Source: Chloroflexota bacterium
GTDB lineage: Bacteria > Chloroflexota > UBA11872 > VXOZ01
Reading direction: 5' to 3'
DNA length: 64,000 nt
Assembly (NCBI GenBank): GCA_028874195.1
Contig: JAPPLM010000028.1
Location: 37,138 to 101,137 of the forward strand
Under the pieces are notes generated by a model that did no database searches, was not told where the DNA came from, and was given only the letters and a program-made list of their open reading frames with translations. Below, piece by piece: positions 36,687 to 45,138 of this stretch. The translations under genes and the position numbers were made by a program. Each line of letters opens with the position of its first letter. The stretch's first letter is position 1.

Positions 36687-37133
36687 ATGAGGGACTATCC
36701 CGGTCGTCCCGATGTCAAGATCGTGCCTACGCTGGATGGTGATGAGACTGTCTTACAGATGAAGGCAGGCATGCTCTTTGTTTGTGAAGGCTGTTGTTGC
36801 GGGAACGGTTCCTCCTTTCCCGAAATCGAAAGAGCGCATTATTTGCGCGAGTCGCGGCGTAGAGGCATATCGGAACACGTAAGCATCGTCTTCACAGCAG
36901 ATGACGGCGGAGGCTGCTTGGGTCCGTGCAGCCTCGGCAACAATGTATTTCTCTACCTGTATGGCCGCGGTCTGTGGTTCCAACGCATGAATTCCAAAGA
37001 AGACCTCGACGCGCTCTTCGATTATCTGGAAGAAAGCATTGATATCGGTCAGCCAGCGCCGATCGAGGGTAGCTTGGCCCGGCGCGCTTATACGAAGGTG
37101 CAAGGCGAGCAGATACCGGTCGCCGTGACGTAG
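36687..37133 (+). CDS. Thioredoxin-like [2Fe-2S] ferredoxin
   Basis: I choose ATG 36687, after GAGAAGG, for 148 residues. Cysteines cluster as CEGCCCGN near 34-41 and CLGPCSLGN near 77-85, the C...C...CxxxC spacing of thioredoxin-like 2Fe-2S ferredoxins. The rest (NVFLYLYGRGLWFQRMNSKEDLDALFDYLE) fits that fold. Such proteins serve as electron carriers, for example in cobalamin or nitrogen metabolism. The neighbours give no hint about its partner. Confidence 0.7.
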   Translation: MRDYPGRPDVKIVPTLDGDETVLQMKAGMLFVCEGCCCGNGSSFPEIERAHYLRESRRRGISEHVSIVFTADDGGGCLGPCSLGNNVFLYLYGRGLWFQRMNSKEDLDALFDYLEESIDIGQPAPIEGSLARRAYTKVQGEQIPVAVT

Positions 37134-37436
37134 TTCGCTCCTCTCAATGTTCTTTGCGTACCGCGCGCTTGATGCGTTACATACCTGGCGAGTGTGCACG
37201 CTGTACCGACGCTTAGAAGGTGTGTGAAAAGAGTATCCGTTCGTCCTTCGACAGGCTCAGGACGAACGGATACTGGCTTTTTCGCGGGATATTTCTTTCC
37301 TCAGGAGCTTCTCTTTCCCCAGGGAAACTTCCTTTTTTAGTTCGTGGTGAGCTTGCTTGTCCCGAGTACGCCTGTCCTGAGCATGACGAAGAGTCGAACC
37401 ATGAACGGCGATTGGCTGAGAACTGCCCACACCCGC
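37134..37436. other. Gap with a REP-like palindrome
   Basis: It contains the 16-bp palindrome described at 37232-37274 and, at about 37365-37415, a degenerate copy of the same repeat. No gene is seen. Confidence 0.5.
37232..37274. repeat. Extragenic palindrome carrying the TTCGACAGGCTCAGG repeat
   Basis: AGTATCCGTTCGTCCT (37232-37247) pairs exactly with 37259-37274 around an 11-base loop. Similar repeat cores occur at about 23212-23310, 39148-39166 and 63948-63966. It is a dispersed REP-type sequence; here it may also terminate transcription of the ferredoxin-like gene. Confidence 0.7.
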
Positions 37437-37823
37437 TTAGCGCTTCCTGCATGCCAGCGCGGCTTTGATGAGCCGCTTGATTGGTCGCGTCCGTATGTCC
37501 TGTCGCCGCCGGATGTCCACATAGCGGGTCTGCTTGCTTTTTCCTTCCAGAAGGCTGTCAGGGTCAGGCAGTAGGATGCCGTACTCGAAGAGCAGCCACA
37601 CACTACTCTCCTGTGGAAAAATGCCGCAGAAGTAACCGCACTGCGGATGCCGATAGCCTATGCCGTGCCAACCGGGATAAGCTCTCTCTGTGGCGTCAGG
37701 GACGGTAGTACGGACAAGCTCTCGCAATCTTGCAGCTAGGGCCTGCACACGGGGGCTGTGTCCCACGAGGATGTGATCAGGAGTTATCTCATCTCTCGGG
37801 CGGGACGAGCCGGGCGCTGTCAC
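37437..37823 (-). CDS. DUF1801 domain protein
   Basis: This 128-residue protein starts at a GTG 10 bases after the upstream VOC gene. The DUF1801 pattern is visible: a helical N-terminus, then YPGWHGIGYRHPQCGYFCGIFP and VWLLFEYGILLPDPDSLLEGK, and the typical basic ending with TRYVDIRRRQDIRTRPIKRLIKAA. The biochemical role of the family is unknown. It forms a likely two-gene unit with the VOC gene. Confidence 0.85.
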   Translation of the reverse strand: MTAPGSSRPRDEITPDHILVGHSPRVQALAARLRELVRTTVPDATERAYPGWHGIGYRHPQCGYFCGIFPQESSVWLLFEYGILLPDPDSLLEGKSKQTRYVDIRRRQDIRTRPIKRLIKAALACRKR

Positions 37824-37833
37824 GAGCAGACAC

Positions 37834-38226
37834 CTAGGCCGCGGCCGGATCCGGCTGCATCATGCCGAAGATGTTGCCTTCGGTGTCTTTGGCGTAGCCA
37901 ACCCAGCCGACGCCGGGCACAGGTGATTTCGGTAAGGCAATGACACCACCCTCTGCCGTGATCTTCTCTAAGGTTGCGTCAAGGTCGGTAACTTGAACGA
38001 CGCACGTGTAGCAATTGACAGATGCGTTTTCCTCGGGTGGATCGCCCCGACGTCTGGCGAGGCCGCCGTTAATGCCGGGCACGTCTTCGGGGCCGGTCAT
38101 GATGAGCCAATAGTCCGCGTCGCCGCCTTCCCATTGCTGAAATTCCCAGCCAAAGACGCCGCTATAGAACGCAATTGCGCGCTGTGGGTCGGAGGCCTGT
38201 ATTTCGAAATGTACGATGCGTGACAT
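37834..38226 (-). CDS. VOC (glyoxalase/bleomycin-resistance) family protein
   Basis: The 130-residue protein has two beta-alpha-beta-beta-beta units of the VOC fold: VHFEIQASDPQRAIAFYSGVFGWEF (shortened view: residues 4-28) and VQVTDLDATLEKITAEGG. The ending YAKDTEGNIFGMMQPDP is typical of the PhnB/ glyoxalase-like subgroup. A good ribosome-binding site (AAAGGA) precedes the ATG. Substrate is unknown. Confidence 0.88.
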   Translation of the reverse strand: MSRIVHFEIQASDPQRAIAFYSGVFGWEFQQWEGGDADYWLIMTGPEDVPGINGGLARRRGDPPEENASVNCYTCVVQVTDLDATLEKITAEGGVIALPKSPVPGVGWVGYAKDTEGNIFGMMQPDPAAA

Positions 38227-38450
38227 AACATTCCTTTTCAGTCACCTAAGGATCGATGAGACAATCTGTGCCCAGCAAGCTGCACTGCTCTCTTCAGTGT
38301 AGCTTAATCGGCAGGTGCCTCTGATGCGGTGTGGATTGAGACGGCTGCGTGTCCGTTTGCGGGCATGCGAGGACATACCTAGTGCCTTTGGTTCCCGCGG
38401 TTGGGCTCTGCCCGATCAATGCGTCCTGATAACTGCTAAATGTACAGACG

Positions 38451-39020
38451 CTAGCGCGCGGCCAAGAGCCGCGTGATCGTGTTCCACGTGCGGGTCGTGA
38501 TGTTTGGGCCAAATTCCCTTTCGAGCAACGACATGAGATCGATGGTACTGCGCTTGGGCGATAGCGTGAAAACACTGCACACCTCGCTTGCGGTCGCGCG
38601 CACGATGGTAAAGCCGTCAGCGGAAAGGTCGTCGAGAGTCATTGCGCGCGTGGTCTCTCCTGCCGGGAGAAACGTGACGTAGAGTCTTGTCTGCGGGGTT
38701 AGGGCCACCTCTTCGAACGGGTTTGCCTGCTGCAAGCACTCGAGGTCCGCGACCGTGCGGAGCAGAACGGGGATGTCGTACCCGAATTCCTGCTTAAGAC
38801 ACCGCTCGATAGTGTTGCGCAGCGCGGCTGCATCCGATTCTGCAGCCGCAAAGCGGACGTTGCCGCTCGCAAGCACGGTCTTCACGTCCGTGAATCCCTG
38901 AGCCGTGAACGCGGCGCGCAGGTCTACCATCTTTATGGACCGGTGTCCGCCCACGTTGATGCCGCGGAGAAAGGCGGCGTAAGAGACTCTCTTCTCGCTA
39001 GGGCCTGCGGCTGCTGTCAT
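38451..39020 (-). CDS. DUF1697 domain protein
   Basis: The N-terminal signature YAAFLRGINVGGHRSIKM followed by LRAAFTAQGFTDVKTVLASGN is diagnostic of DUF1697. The 189-residue length fits. The C-terminal LTLSPKRST-like part reads VFTLSPKRSTIDLMSLLEREFG and ends TTRTWNTITRLL. GAGGG lies upstream of the ATG. The function of the family is not established. Confidence 0.93.
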   Translation of the reverse strand: MTAAAGPSEKRVSYAAFLRGINVGGHRSIKMVDLRAAFTAQGFTDVKTVLASGNVRFAAAESDAAALRNTIERCLKQEFGYDIPVLLRTVADLECLQQANPFEEVALTPQTRLYVTFLPAGETTRAMTLDDLSADGFTIVRATASEVCSVFTLSPKRSTIDLMSLLEREFGPNITTRTWNTITRLLAAR

Positions 39021-39365
39021 GTGTCCCTCTATCTCACGTGTTTTCTTGATGGATAGGCCCTAGTAGCTCAGCACTTTTGTATTGAAGGGGAACCAGACTG
39101 GCGCGATACGCCGACTGCACTGCGCTAGGGCACAGGTTACAAACGTGTCCTGAGCCTGTCGAAGGGCCTATGCTACCGGATGCATGGCAGCGACACCTGT
39201 GGTCTCGTCTCATGCCGGCACTCCCCCGGCCAAGAGGTAGCGCGGGGCTTGTCCCCCGCCTCTTTGCCCTGTGCTACCCATGCACACGCTCAGTAAACAA
39301 ACGTGTTGGTCTACTAATACATGATGTGACGAGAAAAGGTATGCGGCGGCTCAGAGACGCCCTTG
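39021..39365. other. Gap with two dispersed repeats
   Basis: It contains one copy of TCCTGAGCCTGTCGAAGGG (39148-39166) and a copy (39237-39263) of a hairpin repeat whose 60-base version is tandem at 59032-59151. No frame is convincing. Confidence 0.55.
39237..39263. repeat. Dispersed hairpin repeat (single copy)
   Basis: GCGGGG-CTTGTC-CCCCGC core. The 27-base sequence matches 59032-59059 except for one missing G. Confidence 0.7.
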
Positions 39366-39782
39366 CTAAACGCTAGGAGTGGGTCGGTAGTTGCCGAAGC
39401 TCCACTCATAGCCTTCCGGATCGAGCGCGCGGTAGCGGCGGGTTCCCCACTCTGTGTCTTCAGGCGGGAAGACGATGTGCGCTCCGGCGGCCAGGGCACG
39501 CTGATAATGCGCGTCCACGTCTGCAACGTACACGTAGATACCGTGCTCCGCCGGGACATTCCGGTGGCTTTCCGCAGGTTGGTCAACGGTAGCAGTGCCG
39601 AGCATGATGGCGCCATTGCCGAAGCTCATCTCCGCATGCATCACGGTGCCGGCGGAGTCGCAGAATGCGACCGTTTTGGTGAAACCAAAAGCCTCAGCAA
39701 GCCAGGTTAGGGCCGCGGCGGCGTCTCGATAACTCAAGTAGGGGAAGAGCGTAGGAGAAGAATCGCTGGGTTTATTCTGCAT
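39366..39782 (-). CDS. VOC family protein, PhnB-like
   Basis: A 138-residue VOC-fold protein: LFPYLSYRDAAAALTWLAEAFGF at the start (residues 13-35), IYVYVADVDAHYQRALAAGA in the second unit, and the ending RRYRALDPEGYEWSFGNY. The GTATVDQP... loop resembles PhnB/DUF1428-like dimers. It follows another VOC gene by 23 bases on the same strand, so they are probably cotranscribed. Confidence 0.9.
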   Translation of the reverse strand: MQNKPSDSSPTLFPYLSYRDAAAALTWLAEAFGFTKTVAFCDSAGTVMHAEMSFGNGAIMLGTATVDQPAESHRNVPAEHGIYVYVADVDAHYQRALAAGAHIVFPPEDTEWGTRRYRALDPEGYEWSFGNYRPTPSV

Positions 39783-39805
39783 TGCACTCTGCTCAGGCCT
39801 TTTTC

Positions 39806-40186
39806 CTAGTCCTTGCCATGCTTTTCAAAGTGCAGGGTGTACCCGTTCGGTGTTTGGACTTGCATCTCCCAGGAATCCCACTCTTCCCAATAGCACTGCG
39901 GCTCTGTATATTCGATGTCCCGTTCTTCACAGACAGCGATGACCTTGCTGAAACTGTCTGTCTCCATCTGCCAGACGAAGCTGGCTTCGGCTTTAGCAGG
40001 CTCGAAGTCTTCCTTCTCCTGGATTCCAAAGTCGAAGTGACCGCAATCCATGCCCACAAAGCCTGGAAACTCGTCGCCCTGATATGAGATCTTAAAGCCG
40101 AGGCTCTTGTAGAACTCTACCTCTGCAGCCAAGTCCTTCACATAGATAATCGGCACGAGCCGAGGAAACTGAGGCGTGTTACTCAT
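39806..40186 (-). CDS. VOC family protein
   Basis: I place the start at the second of two adjacent ATGs, after AAAGGAA, giving 126 residues (MSNTPQFPRLVPIIYVKDL). The VOC pattern is clear: AAEVEFYKSLGFKISYQG and DSFSKVIAVCEERDIEYTEP, ending SWEMQVQTPNGYTLHFEKHG. The longer frame runs into the tRNA-Ser gene and is not the true start. Confidence 0.9.
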   Translation of the reverse strand: MSNTPQFPRLVPIIYVKDLAAEVEFYKSLGFKISYQGDEFPGFVGMDCGHFDFGIQEKEDFEPAKAEASFVWQMETDSFSKVIAVCEERDIEYTEPQCYWEEWDSWEMQVQTPNGYTLHFEKHGKD

Positions 40187-40263
40187 CATGCTTCCTTTCG
40201 CAATAGACGCACGATTCGGACCAGGAAACAAAGAGTCCGACCAGGTGGCGGCATGAGGAGAAC

Positions 40264-40355
40264 TGGCGGAGAGGGTGGGATTCGAACCCACGACGCCCTT
40301 TTGGGGGCGTAATCGTTTTCGAGACGATCTCCTTCAACCACTCGGACACCTCTCC
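40264..40355 (-). tRNA. tRNA-Ser (anticodon CGA)
   Basis: 92 bases with encoded CCA. The acceptor stem GGAGAGG/CCTCTCC is perfect, the anticodon loop is CTCGAAA (anticodon CGA), the long variable arm (CGCCC...GGGCG) is typical of serine tRNA, and the T-loop reads GGTTCGAATCC. Confidence 0.97.
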
Positions 40356-40540
40356 CAGGGTTGCTAATTAATACGATAGCGAAACCATGCCTGCGGTACA
40401 ACCCGCCCTACTGATGTCGCTCCCTTTCGCCCGAGGCTGTGGGAAGGCGGGTCTGCGCAGGCAACGCACTTGTGCATTGAGTTTTGGACCTGCACGCGCA
40501 GGAGCGCGGGTTTGACCCTGGGATCAGGCGGGGAAATCGC

Positions 40541-41335
40541 CTAGCGGCCTGAAGGCGCTTGCTTGGGCGATTCTCGGTTTGGTGGGCGCCACTGGCCGGC
40601 TTCTGCCTCGCGGACCAGAGTGTTGATCGGATCGCCGGATTCTTCCTGGGAAGGGTGCCAGCGCGAGAGCACGCCGTCGCTCATGGTGAATGTCGCGTCA
40701 GCGATGTCGCGTACCGAAAGGTCGTGGGTTGCCATGACGACGGTAACGCCCTCCTGCCGCACAATGCGCGAGAAGAGGAGCATCATCTGGAGGCCGGTCA
40801 CGCTGTCCAGGTCGCCGGTTGGCTCGTCGGCCAGAAGCAGCGCCGGTTCGTTGGCTAAGGCGCGGGCGATGGCCACACGTCCTTGCTCGCCGCCGGAAAG
40901 CTCGAACGGACGGTGACTGGCGCGCTTGCTCAAGCCTACGAGGTCGAGCAGTTCCAGCGCGCGTTCATGGCGCTTCCGTCCGCCCATGCCCGCTATGCGC
41001 ATGGGCAATTCGACGTTTTCGTACGCAGAGAGCACCGGCAAGAGGGCAAATGCCTGGAAGATAAAGCCAATCTTGTGCCGTCGCAGCATGGTAAGCTCGC
41101 GGTCGCTCATCCGGCGCGTATCGCTTTCCATGATCCTGACCATGCCGGCAGTGGGACGGTCTAGGCCGCCAACGAGGTTGAGGAGCGTGGTCTTGCCACT
41201 GCCGGAGCGCCCTTGCAGCGCGATAAAGCGGCCGGGCTCGATTTGCCAATTCGCTTCCCGCACGGCGTACACGTCCTCCCGGCCTACGTGGTAGACCCGG
41301 GAAACATTTTCCACGACAGCAATGGGTTGTGCCAT
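40541..41335 (-). CDS. MacB-type ABC transporter ATPase (second of two)
   Basis: Starting at MAQPIAVVENV the product is 264 residues. It has Walker A GRSGSGKTTLL near 36-46, the signature LSGGEQGRVAIARAL, Walker B LLLADEPTGDLD and the switch histidine MATHD. The C-terminus has a short extension (HPSQEESGDPINTLVREAEAG). It is the last gene of the export operon. Unlike the preceding ATPase it has no extra domain. The two ATPases may form a heterodimer under the FtsX permease. Confidence 0.9.
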   Translation of the reverse strand: MAQPIAVVENVSRVYHVGREDVYAVREANWQIEPGRFIALQGRSGSGKTTLLNLVGGLDRPTAGMVRIMESDTRRMSDRELTMLRRHKIGFIFQAFALLPVLSAYENVELPMRIAGMGGRKRHERALELLDLVGLSKRASHRPFELSGGEQGRVAIARALANEPALLLADEPTGDLDSVTGLQMMLLFSRIVRQEGVTVVMATHDLSVRDIADATFTMSDGVLSRWHPSQEESGDPINTLVREAEAGQWRPPNRESPKQAPSGR

Positions 41336-41407
41336 GTCTGCTATTCGCCTTTGCTCTATGGTTGAGCTGGTTCGTAGTTTGTGGAGTCTGGGCAAGCGGT
41401 CCTTGGC

Positions 41408-42352
41408 CTAACGGCGCAGCAGGCCCCGCAGCCCGCGCTTCTCGTCTTCCTCTTCGGAGGAGGAATACGCCGGTTTCACGACGATGCCGTCATCTGACAT
41501 CTCTACAACTGCACGGTCGCGGATACCGAATTGCTCCAGGTACTCTTGCGGTATCTGAAGACGACCGGCGGAATCGAGCACGACGTATTCATCGTGGCTG
41601 ATAGCTTCTTCGCCTGCTTCCTCACTGATGCGGCGCACGGTTTCCGTGCTCGTGCGTCCATCACGGATGGCAACCACCCGGTCTACGCGATACGCCACGT
41701 TTGGGTCGTGACTAACGATGATGATCGTGGTGCCAAATTCCTCATTAATACGGCGGAACGTGTCGTAGATCGTGCTGGCGGTTTGGGTGTCGACCTCACC
41801 GGTAGGCTCGTCTGCAAGCAAGAGCGGCGGAGAGAGCGCCAGCGAGATTGAGATGGCGACACGCTGCTGCTCACCGCCGGAGAGCTGCCCCACGCGATGG
41901 CGCAGTCTATGCCCGAGCCCCACGGCCTCAAGCAACTCCGTGGCGCGCGCCTCTCGCTTCTTGGTTGGCATGCCGGAGATTATCAACGGCATTTGGACGT
42001 TTTCCAGCGCCGTAAGGTACCCAATCAGGTTGCGTGAACTTTGCTGCCATACGAAGCCCACCATGTGGCGCTTATACCAGACAAGGTCGGCGTCCGACAT
42101 CTTGATCAGGTTTAGACTGCCAATGGTCAAAGCGCCGGCGCTTGGCCGATCCAGTCCCCCCAGCGTGTTGAGGAGCGTAGACTTGCCGCTGCCGGAGTTG
42201 CCGATAATGGCCATGATTTCACCGCGGGCTACCTCCAAGTCAAGTCCCTGCAAGGCAACAACCTCTAGATCCGCGACTTTGTAAATCTTGACCAGATTGT
42301 CGCAGATGATGAACGGCTCACCCCGTTCCGGTAGCGGCGGAATCTTCTTCAT
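41408..42352 (-). CDS. ABC ATPase fused to a C-terminal AbrB/SpoVT-type domain
   Basis: Residues 1-235 are a LolD/MacB-like ATPase: Walker A GNSGSGKSTLLN (about 51-62), signature LSGGEQQRVAISISL, Walker B LLLADEPTGEVD, H-loop VSHDP. After a linker, about 258-300 read YVVLDSAGRLQIPQEYLEQFG and DRAVVEMSDDGIVVKPA, the looped-hinge AbrB/SpoVT DNA-binding fold. An acidic/basic tail (SSSEEEDEKRGLRGLLRR) follows. It overlaps the upstream permease stop by four bases. The AbrB part may dimerise or regulate the operon; the fusion is unusual. Confidence 0.88.
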   Translation of the reverse strand: MKKIPPLPERGEPFIICDNLVKIYKVADLEVVALQGLDLEVARGEIMAIIGNSGSGKSTLLNTLGGLDRPSAGALTIGSLNLIKMSDADLVWYKRHMVGFVWQQSSRNLIGYLTALENVQMPLIISGMPTKKREARATELLEAVGLGHRLRHRVGQLSGGEQQRVAISISLALSPPLLLADEPTGEVDTQTASTIYDTFRRINEEFGTTIIIVSHDPNVAYRVDRVVAIRDGRTSTETVRRISEEAGEEAISHDEYVVLDSAGRLQIPQEYLEQFGIRDRAVVEMSDDGIVVKPAYSSSEEEDEKRGLRGLLRR

Positions 42353-45138
42353 CCTTGCTCTTCCCCAAACTTGATTGCCTCGTGTATGCGCATGCGTGTA
42401 AGCATGGAGATGATCACGGGCACCGCAATAGCCAGAATGACCGCCAGGATAAGGTAGATCTTGGCTATGTCGCCCCAGGCAGTAATTACAACGAAAGATG
42501 GGATGTTGGCGTGTTCACCGGTCTTGATCTGGAGGAAGGGGATGAAGATACGACCCGCCATCACGCCAAAGATCGTGCCAATCGCAACTCCCATCACGAT
42601 GAGGAAACCTTGCTCGAAAATGTAGAGGCCGATCAATTGCCGAATAGACAGCCCCATAGCGCGCAATATGCCAAAGTCCTGCATGCGGCGTTGGAACGAG
42701 AGCAGAGAGTATGTCAGGAAGCCGAGAATCGTGAGCAGAATAGCAATCAGGAAGCCAACGGTGAGCATACCAAAGACGCCGGTTCTGCGCGGGTCGTCGC
42801 GTTGGGATATGACTTTCTCGCGTGTATCCTGTGTGCGCACCACGATGAAGTCGAGCTCGCGGAGTTTCTCTTCTATTGCTTCAATATCGGAACCCGGATC
42901 TGTCTTGACCCATGCGTCGTAAGGGCCTAAGCCAATGTTGTCAAAGATATAGTCCAGGTTCGCAATGGCGAAGTAATCCGTGTCAGGGAATTGGGTGGGA
43001 AAGTAGTCTACCCAGTCTACGATTACGAAGTCGATCTGTCTCTGGCGCAGGTTTATGCGCACGCGGTCGCCGACCTTTAGCTTGTGGTCGATCATGAAGT
43101 TGGCGCTGGCCAAGAGTGCGTCCGGTTGGGCAGCGAGTTCATTCATCAAGGTAACGAGCGAGCGGTGCGCGAAGTCCGGGCGCCAGAACATGACGTTGAC
43201 GGCATCCCAAGGGTCAATCGCGACGATTTGGATTTCCGGCGTAGCGCGGTCCGGCAGAATGGCATTGCCCTTGCTATCCCATACACGGGCGGCTGCCTTG
43301 ATTTCCTCAACCTGTAGGTGATCGGAAAACGGCGCGATATACCACTGCTCCAGTTCTTCGTCATAGTCGCCGGACTCATAGAATGCCATGTCTGCGCCGA
43401 TGCGATAGTAGACGGAGTCGGAGTGATTGCGCGTGAGGGTGGCGGCCACGGAAGCGCTAAAGGTCCCGATGGCAAGGGTTAGAACGAGGAGCAGGAGTAA
43501 GCTGTTGTATTGACCCGCCGAGCGGGAGATGTGGCGCAAGCCCAGGAGGATCGATACGCCCCACAGTCGATTCCCGATACGCGTAACCAACTCGACGATG
43601 TACGGGAAGAGCCGCACGAACAGCAGCGCCATGCCAAACATGAACACCGAGGGCACGATGAGCAAGAGCGGATTGGAGAAGACGTTGCCCTCTTCGCCCA
43701 GGACGATGACCTGTCGCTGATCTTGTAGGAGGCGGTAGCCATAGACCGCGAGCGCCAGCAGGAGGATATCGATGAAGAAGCGCTGCCACCAGGGTCTCCG
43801 TAGTTTGCGTGAAGCTTCCTGTTTGAACGTGACGATACTGTGTCTGGCCGTGGCGGCGGCAGGCATCAACGCCGCGCCAATGGAGAGCGCAATCGCGGCC
43901 AGCGCGTAATTGAAGGTGCTTGTCGTAATAGTAATGGGCAGCGGGTCGCGCCCGATGAACGTCAGAAACGTGTACGTACGCGCAATGAGTTGGGCAAGAT
44001 AGACTCCCAACACAGGCCCAACGACGAGCGCCAAGACTCCAATCATGCCGCCTTCGAGCAGATAGATGCCGACGATCTGCCACGTGCTCGCCCCCCGGCT
44101 CTTGAGCACGGCGATTTCGTTGCGTTGCCGGTCGACCACCATCGAAGAGGCGATGCCAATGTAGTAGAGCACAATGCCGATGACGGGCGCGGAGAGAATG
44201 AACAGCAGTATCTTGAGGAAGAAGAGGTCGCGCAAATAGCGCAGCAGGATGTCTTCGGGTGAGATATCGATCTTCACTTTGCCGAGAATCGTGCCGAGAT
44301 TGGAGCGAATCTCGCTGATGCCCGTAATGATCGCTCTGGCATTGCTGGCATTGATGGCGTCCACGTCGAAGACTGAGAACCAGGTGTACTCGTAGCCGAT
44401 CTCTTCGTAGTCGTTGAGAATGACGTCGACGAAGGTCTCATCCGGCACCATGAGACCCTCTTTGAAGTACTGGGGATGGTAGAACCAATAGATCTCATTG
44501 GGATCGTTGGGGAACCAACGGCCCACGACTCTTACTCTAATGGGTTGCGGCTCGTTATCGGGTCTTCGAAAGTTGACAATGAGGATGTCGCCGACTTCAG
44601 CGCCGATCGCGTCCAGCTTCTCCGTCATGATCACGGCCTCAATGAAGGGATCGCCCGACTTGGCCGGTTCGGCGTAGCGCCCCTCCAAAATGCGCACGTG
44701 CTTGTCGAAGTCCGTCGCGAAGGCGATGAATCCCCAATCCTGGAACTGGCGCGACGTAAGATCGACGTCATCGCCTTCCGAAAGGATGGCCATGTGCTCG
44801 GTTTGGCCGTAGCGGGTTGAAAGGAGCAAGGGGATGCCCATCTCGGTGGGCGCCGTCACCCGCATGTACTCGTCGGCTTGGTGGTATTGCAGAAGCGAGA
44901 TATTCGTCTCGTTCTTCTGCTCGAATTTGCGGATGAGAAGGCTGGCCCGCGGCTGCGCCTGCCGCTGCTGTGTGTCCCGCAAGGCGCGATGCAACAGCAT
45001 CTCGCTCATGCCTTCGGAATAGAGCGGGACGCTAGAGACAAGGGTGACCGTAACCACCAAGCCGAGAATCGTGGAGAAGACAATGTTGATGTTATTGAGC
45101 AGGCGCTTGGTGACGAGGACGAGGATAGAGTAGGTCAT
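42349..45138 (-). CDS. FtsX/MacB-type permease (929 residues)
   Basis: The N-terminal helix (about 14-37) is followed by a large extracellular domain (to about 300), three helices (about 310-425), a second extracellular part (about 575-785) and C-terminal helices ending in MRIHEAIKFGEEQG. The four-plus-four arrangement matches a fused FtsX pair. FtsX-type signatures occur as EIAVLKSRGASTWQI and DFGILRAMGLSIRQL. It would act with the adaptor at 46207-48561 and the two ATPases to export a substrate from the membrane or periplasm. Its start overlaps the stop of the upstream lipoprotein gene by four bases. Confidence 0.9.
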   Translation of the reverse strand: MTYSILVLVTKRLLNNINIVFSTILGLVVTVTLVSSVPLYSEGMSEMLLHRALRDTQQRQAQPRASLLIRKFEQKNETNISLLQYHQADEYMRVTAPTEMGIPLLLSTRYGQTEHMAILSEGDDVDLTSRQFQDWGFIAFATDFDKHVRILEGRYAEPAKSGDPFIEAVIMTEKLDAIGAEVGDILIVNFRRPDNEPQPIRVRVVGRWFPNDPNEIYWFYHPQYFKEGLMVPDETFVDVILNDYEEIGYEYTWFSVFDVDAINASNARAIITGISEIRSNLGTILGKVKIDISPEDILLRYLRDLFFLKILLFILSAPVIGIVLYYIGIASSMVVDRQRNEIAVLKSRGASTWQIVGIYLLEGGMIGVLALVVGPVLGVYLAQLIARTYTFLTFIGRDPLPITITTSTFNYALAAIALSIGAALMPAAATARHSIVTFKQEASRKLRRPWWQRFFIDILLLALAVYGYRLLQDQRQVIVLGEEGNVFSNPLLLIVPSVFMFGMALLFVRLFPYIVELVTRIGNRLWGVSILLGLRHISRSAGQYNSLLLLLVLTLAIGTFSASVAATLTRNHSDSVYYRIGADMAFYESGDYDEELEQWYIAPFSDHLQVEEIKAAARVWDSKGNAILPDRATPEIQIVAIDPWDAVNVMFWRPDFAHRSLVTLMNELAAQPDALLASANFMIDHKLKVGDRVRINLRQRQIDFVIVDWVDYFPTQFPDTDYFAIANLDYIFDNIGLGPYDAWVKTDPGSDIEAIEEKLRELDFIVVRTQDTREKVISQRDDPRRTGVFGMLTVGFLIAILLTILGFLTYSLLSFQRRMQDFGILRAMGLSIRQLIGLYIFEQGFLIVMGVAIGTIFGVMAGRIFIPFLQIKTGEHANIPSFVVITAWGDIAKIYLILAVILAIAVPVIISMLTRMRIHEAIKFGEEQG

